This document shows, piece by piece, positions 59,601-64,000 of a stretch of 64,000 nt of DNA. The DNA comes from Cynocephalus volans. Its lineage: Eukaryota > Chordata > Mammalia > Dermoptera > Cynocephalidae. The stretch is taken from positions 42,197,095-42,261,094 of the forward strand of contig NC_084464.1 of the NCBI RefSeq assembly GCF_027409185.1. The letters run 5' to 3'. Position 1 is the stretch's first letter, and every line of letters begins with the position of its first letter. The position numbers were made by a program, and so were the translations under genes. The notes beneath the pieces are model-generated. The model was not told where the DNA came from. It was given only the letters and a program-made list of their open reading frames with translations, and did not search any database.

Positions 59601-62051
59601 AGGCTCCAAGAGGAAGTGACTCTCCCGAGGTCCTACAAGTGAGTGGCAGGGATGGGACCTAGTGCCCTGGTCCCTGACTCCCTGCCATGGGAAGGCCTCT
59701 CACCTGCATGAGCTCTGCAGCCGACTGCTGTGCCTTGTCCTCCAGCTCGGAGATAACCAGTGCCAGCCGAGCGAGCTCACCGACGCCCCGGCTCTTGTAC
59801 TTCTCCCTCCCCTCTGTGAGCTCCTGCTCCAGCTTCGCCAGCTGGTCCAGCAGGTGCTGCTCCCGCTCCCTCAGGAACTGGTGGCCCTGCTCAAACTCTG
59901 CCACGATGTACTGCCTCTGGTCCTGGAGCTTCTTCTGCAGGGGGCAGGAAGGGGGTAAGGGAGTGATGCCTCTGCCTTGGGGTGCAGGATGCCTCCAGGA
60001 CCCAGCGTTAATAGGCGCACAAAGCTGGCTCTTTCTCTTTCCCCTGGTTACCCCCATTCGTGAATTCTACAGTGTTTGGGGTGGGAGGAGCTAGAGTGCT
60101 CCTGGTCCACCCTCATCTTCTCAGAGAGGACATAAGTAGTGAATTAGTTTGGTTTGCTCAGCCATTGTGTGGTCAGCACTCTGACGCTGCCTGATTGTCA
60201 GCCCATTATCTGCTCCAGGTAAACCAGTATATTCCAGGGCTCTTAGAAGAACTCTGTTGGTCCCACTCATGAGTGACACACTTCTCCCTCCCGGACAAAA
60301 TCTCTTTATGTCGCCTCTTTCAGGAAGCTTTGCTTGATTAATGTCATCAAGCCTGATCAACCCTCTCTTCAGCACCCCAGTTATATATAAAATATCCACG
60401 TGCACCCCCATCCCTGCCATGTAGGACTGCATCCTGTTTCCCTCAGTGAAACTGTGGAACATCTGTGCTCAGGACCATGTCCTTTCCTGCCTCCAAATCT
60501 CCTTGCTGAGTCCAGGCTGGGGTCTGGCCAGAGTCCTCAGTCCCCCTGCTGACTGATGTGAGCTGGAGATGTCCATGTACACAGAGGGCCTAGAAGTGCC
60601 TCTTGCACTTGGCTGTCTCTGGCTTCACCCTTTCCCTCTCCCAAGGCCTGATAACTCACTGCTGGGCCTGGCCCCACCATCCCTCTACCGCCCACTTCCC
60701 CAACACACACACTCCCCCAGAAAATTGGAACCATCTTATCAGTGTTTTCCCTCCCACAATGTGCTTCCTGATTTCTAACCACTGGTTACTGTGGGCCTGG
60801 TCCTCACTAGACATGAGCTAAGGGTACCATGGCCACATCAGTCCTACTGCAGAGCATGGAAGAGGAGGTGACCTGCTCCATCAGCATCATCAGATCTGGT
60901 CAGGCCTTCCTTAGAACTTCCCTCTCAGCTCTTAGCCAAACCCTCTGGGGCTCCCCTCCACTCACAGAAATCATGTCTTTCTCCCTCTCTTTGAAAGGAA
61001 GAAGAAAGCCAGGCTTTCCTCAGTCACCTGGTGAAAGAGCAGTAGCCGCACGATGTGGGTGAAGCTGAGGTGACAGTCACAGAGGAAAGGGACCCTGGTG
61101 ACATCCAGGTGACCCACTCGCCTGCCATATGAGAAACAGGCCCAAAGCCTGAGGCACACAGCTGAGATGGACAGAATATAGGCTAAACCTGGGTCTGCTA
61201 GCAGCCAGCCCATCGTCCATCTCCCCATAAGCTGCCTCCTAGAAACACCTCCAGATGCCATGTACTCGCCCAGGCTCTCCCTGCCCCACACAGGTGAACT
61301 GCCTCAGGGCTTCCTCTAACAGCCTCACTTACCAGTGCAGCCAGGGTATCAGCTTCTCCCTTCGCCTGAAAGCCCTGAATTTTGTCTCTGTCTCTCCTTA
61401 GGGTACTCAGGTGGTTCAGGATTTTTTCCTGTAGAAAGACAAGCAGTAGGGACAGATGGATGTTCCAGTCTAGAGCAGGAGGGAGGACCAGGCTGAATCC
61501 CAGGCCAGCAAGAAACCTTCAGAGCGGTCTCAGCCAGGCCCTGCATTCAGAGGGCTGCAGTGGGGAGCATCAAGGAAGGCGGCAGGCGCCCTCCGGGGGT
61601 GAGGAGGGCTTACCCTGTGGGGCTGGGCAGCCTTCTCCACCAGCACGGCTGTGTGGGGTCTATGCTCCCGGGACTCCCGGCACATCACGCACAGCAGCTT
61701 CCCATCGTCCTCGCAGTAGTAGTGCAGCTTCTCCTGATGCCGCTCGCACAACTTGGTGTCCTGCTGCTCCCGGGACACCTCTCCCGGCTGCCTGCCCTTG
61801 TCCACCTTCAGCCGCTCAATGTTCTCCACGAGGCTGGCCAGCTGCCACACGGGTCGGATGTTCTCCTTCTTAAAAGGCTTCTTGCAGAGCGGGCAGACTG
61901 GGCGGCTGCCTGAGATGGGGCGGACATCGGTGGTGCAGCTGCGGCAGAAGACGTGGCCACAGTCGATGGTCACGGGGTCCCGCAGGTAGTCAAGGCAGAT
62001 TGAGCAAGTCACCTCCTCTTCCAGGCTCCTCAGTGGGGCTGATGTGGCCAT
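53620..62051 (-). CDS. TRIM26: TRIM26, complete coding region in seven exons, 539 aa
   Basis: Exons on minus, in order: 62051-61614, 61428-61333, 59934-59704, 56127-56105, 55628-55513, 55258-55226 and 54302-53620 (438, 96, 231, 23, 116, 33 and 683 nt). All junctions are AG/GT; the sum is 539 codons plus TGA. Exon 1 has the RING (C16, C19, C31, H33, C36, C39, C53, C56) and B-box 2 (C102, H105, C113, D116, C121, C124, H130, H133). Exons 2-3 give the coiled coil ([35 protein letters not shown]). The last exon is PRY-SPRY, split by an acidic Glu/Asp tract and ending [16 protein letters not shown]26 is known as an E3 ligase that controls IRF3 and interferon-beta signalling. No damage is seen. It converges on TRIM15; its 5'UTR exons and promoter lie beyond the window or in 62052-64000. 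Confidence 0.97.
53935..54105 (-). repeat. Coding GAG/GAA-rich tract: acidic insert in the TRIM26 PRY-SPRY
   Basis: On plus this is a CTC/TTC-rich stretch. On minus it encodes runs such as [12 protein letters not shown] within [11 protein letters not shown] ... EEVLESC. The TRIM26 last exon is 165 nt (55 codons) longer than the 518-nt last exons of TRIM10 and TRIM15, and this tract accounts for the difference. Confidence 0.92.
56200..56600 (-). repeat. L2-like repeat in a TRIM26 intron
   Basis: AACAAAACAAACGTTGTCCC, TTATGGGGCTGACATTCCAG, GAGGTTTGAAGAATGAGAAA and AATTTTGTTCCATGTACAG resemble the L2 3' region; the strand assignment is weak. Confidence 0.45.
56600..59703 (-). other. Large TRIM26 intron (coding exons 3 to 4)
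   Basis: Besides an L2-like piece at 57450-57690 (AGTATTTATTAAGTGCTTCT, ATGGAGCTGACATTCTAGCA) and scattered poly-A, no exon, RNA gene or conserved signal is recognised. Confidence 0.5.
60814..60885 (+). pseudogene. Inverted 72-bp copy of the TRIM26 start-codon region
   Basis: The segment reads TGAGCTAAGGG, then ACCATGGCCACATCAG and on to GAAGAGGAGGTGACCTGCTC on the plus strand. By hand alignment about 63 of 72 bases match the minus-strand TRIM26 segment 62066-61995, which spans 15 nt of 5'UTR and codons 1-19. Translated it gives [19 protein letters not shown], with RING C16 kept and C19 changed to Ser. Similarity stops on both sides, so no further exon is present. It lies in the TRIM26 intron between coding exons 2 and 3, opposite to the gene. 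Confidence 0.88.
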
Positions 62052-64000
62052 GGTGCCCTTAGCTCAGAGGGGTCTCTGTTCACTGGTAGGGGTTTCCCTT
62101 CCTTGGAGACCAGACATGGAGTCAAGAGCAGGCACAGTAAAGAGGCAGAGGTGGCAATCTTGCCCAGCACTGCCAGCCCTAGCACCTAGCCACTCAACAA
62201 ACACTACCAACCCCTACAAGGCTCACACATGTCACAGCAAAAGCAACCTTACTGATCTAGTCCAACCCCTTCATTTCACAGATGAGGATTCTGAGGCCTA
62301 GAGAGAGTAGCTTGGTGGAGTGAAGAAGAGGGCTGCCATTATCCTGTAACTTGCTGTTGGGAAAACAGTCCTGCCTCATGACCCTTTCATCTGATGGGAA
62401 ATTGCTCTAATGCACCAATTATGATCAATGAGAACAACTGAACAATTGATCACAACCTGCTGGAAAACTGTCATAATAAATATATAAATCTACAATGTCT
62501 ACCATGTACACGGTGCTCCCTCAGTTATGCAGTTCACAAGCCGCACACCCATTCATGGAGTCCTGACAGAGTTAAGAGATATCTTTTGTTTGCTCCTCTA
62601 GGTTTCAGGTTTCAAGGACTAACAGCACTGAGGTTCTTTACCAAAACTCAATAAGCATCAAGAGTCGGAGTGCTGATTTCTCCCTTTATGAGGGTTTCCC
62701 TGGGCTGTCCTGTGGTTTGGGCTTAGTTCACTTCCCCTAGAAAGCTGGACTCTATCTAAACTCAGCCCACCAGCGCAGCATAGCCTGCCCATACTGGACT
62801 CATTCTACTCATTCTCAGCTGCAACCCCTGTTGAGCTGGCCTGGCTGCTTTGCTGCTAACAAGGAAGGGCTGTCCTAGTTGAGCTCACGAGGGAAACCAG
62901 TATGGGAGGAATCCTCAGGTGGCCATGGCTGCTATGTGCTGATGAGGCTTGGCCCTGATAGGGAGCACAGAAGCCACACACAGAAAGGACTCTGCTCCTG
63001 TTTACCTTTGCAGCCCTGGCCTAGTCTCTGTCTGAGGTTATGAGACTCAGTACATCTGACCCAACAGCTGCCTCCTTTCCCTGAATCTGTGTGACAACAG
63101 AGAAGTCAATTAAGTACTCTGAGCCTCAATTTATCCATCTATAAAATGGGAGAGTGATACTTACCTTCAAGGGTTTCTGAGCAGGTTATGTGAAAGTATT
63201 ATGTTGAAAGCACTAAGCATAAGCCGGGCACACAGAAGGAAATCTGGGAGACAACAGAATCCCTGATTCCCAAATCCAGTAAGTGTTCAAATCACAAAGA
63301 GAGAAAGAGTTGAAAGTGGCAACAAGAGAGGGAGCAAGCAGAACCAGCCAGAGCTACACATGTACTCCAGAGTCAGAATAAACAAGATCCTCCTGGGGTG
63401 GGGGCTGGGGGACTTGCTCTGCTGTACATCCACAGAAGGCAAGCAGAGCAGTCGCTAGGAGCCTGCCAGCAGGGCACAGGGTAACTGTGAGGTTGGAATG
63501 AAGCAACTGGAACCACAGCAATCAATACTATCAATGACTGCACACAGCGAAAGTCCATCACAGGAGAGATCAGTGCCTTTGTCAGCAGTGACGTTAGTGA
63601 GATAGAACCCCCCTCCCCACTTCAGTCTATAAGACCCAAAGAGCAAACAAAACAGGAATATAATGTCTACTCCTCGAGGATCTAATACAATAAAAAAAGT
63701 GCTTTATGAGGTGAAAGTACTATATAGATGTAAGGGATTATTATATTGCTGATAACAAATTCCAACTGGAAGCACTAATGGACTTAGATATGTGACTTTA
63801 AGAGATGTAATGAGTGTCAAAAAACACATATGTACAAAGCTCAAATGAAGAGATCAAGGAATTTAACTAGCAAATGAAGGTAATATCAAGTTCCTAGAAT
63901 GTTAGCAAGACTGGTAGAAATGCCAGGAATCGCCTGGCCCAACTCTCTGGTTTAATAAGGGAATAAGCCAGCCCAGTACTTTTTCATCAGTAATGCACTA
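62052..64000 (-). other. TRIM26 upstream intron / 5'UTR region
   Basis: A likely 3' splice acceptor (CCCCTACCAG on minus, about 62083) sits 30 nt before the TRIM26 ATG, so the start exon probably carries a short 5'UTR. A MIR lies at about 63085-63240 (AAGTCAATTAAGTACTCTGA, TATAAAATGGGAGAGTGATA). No other gene or promoter is evident. Confidence 0.5.

Noticed and set aside
60829-61062. A possible separate TRIM gene starting [10 protein letters not shown] on the plus strand
   Set aside because: Similarity to TRIM26 ends at codon 19, C19 of the RING is Ser, and no further RING or B-box sequence follows. It is treated as an inverted fragment.
1-64000. CRISPR arrays, bacterial operons, classical MHC class I genes, tRNA genes
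   Set aside because: None was found. The tRNA-like segments are SINE heads with A tails and target-site duplications, and no class I alpha-domain exon motif was seen.

Overview
The window is mammalian genomic DNA from the TRIM cluster of the MHC class I region. Four TRIM genes can be read exon by exon: the 3' part of TRIM40 (+), all coding exons of TRIM10 (-), TRIM15 (+), and all coding exons of TRIM26 (-). Order and orientation match human 6p21.3. Coding exons give 481 codons for TRIM10 and 539 for TRIM26, the lengths I recall for the human proteins. About 90% of the window is intron, intergenic DNA and repeats.

The species is probably not a simian primate: no Alu elements are visible in 64 kb of a region that is Alu-rich in human. 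The young SINEs are monomers and dimers of a tRNA-Ile-like unit with A-rich tails. This fits the tRNA-only SINEs described from colugos (Dermoptera). The assignment is inference of moderate confidence.

Layout: 1-6436, TRIM40 intron and last four exons; 6437-19508, convergent TRIM40/TRIM10 intergenic DNA with an unusual 1.4 kb composite retroelement (7951-9350) and a young L1 with an intact ORF2 (14705-19026); 19509-26714, TRIM10; 26715-29119, divergent TRIM10/TRIM15 intergenic region; 29120-36724, TRIM15; 36725-53619, repeat-filled desert of old L1, L2 and MIR; 53620-62051, TRIM26 coding region; 62052-64000, its upstream intron.

The genes encode related tripartite-motif proteins (RING, B-box 2, coiled coil, and PRY-SPRY except in TRIM40). 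TRIM10, TRIM15 and TRIM26 share one exon plan (96, 231, 23, 116, 33 nt, then a SPRY exon), which shows descent by tandem and inverted duplication. Known roles include E3 ubiquitin ligase activity, control of innate immune signalling (TRIM26, TRIM40, TRIM15) and erythroid maturation (TRIM10).

The most notable observations are: a 16-bp tandem duplication plus a frame change that breaks the TRIM15 RING while the other six exons stay open; a 72-bp inverted copy of the TRIM26 start-codon region inside a TRIM26 intron; the L1 with complete ORF2 placed at the likely TRIM10 poly(A) site; and the composite element that starts like an L1 5'UTR and carries short tandem repeats.
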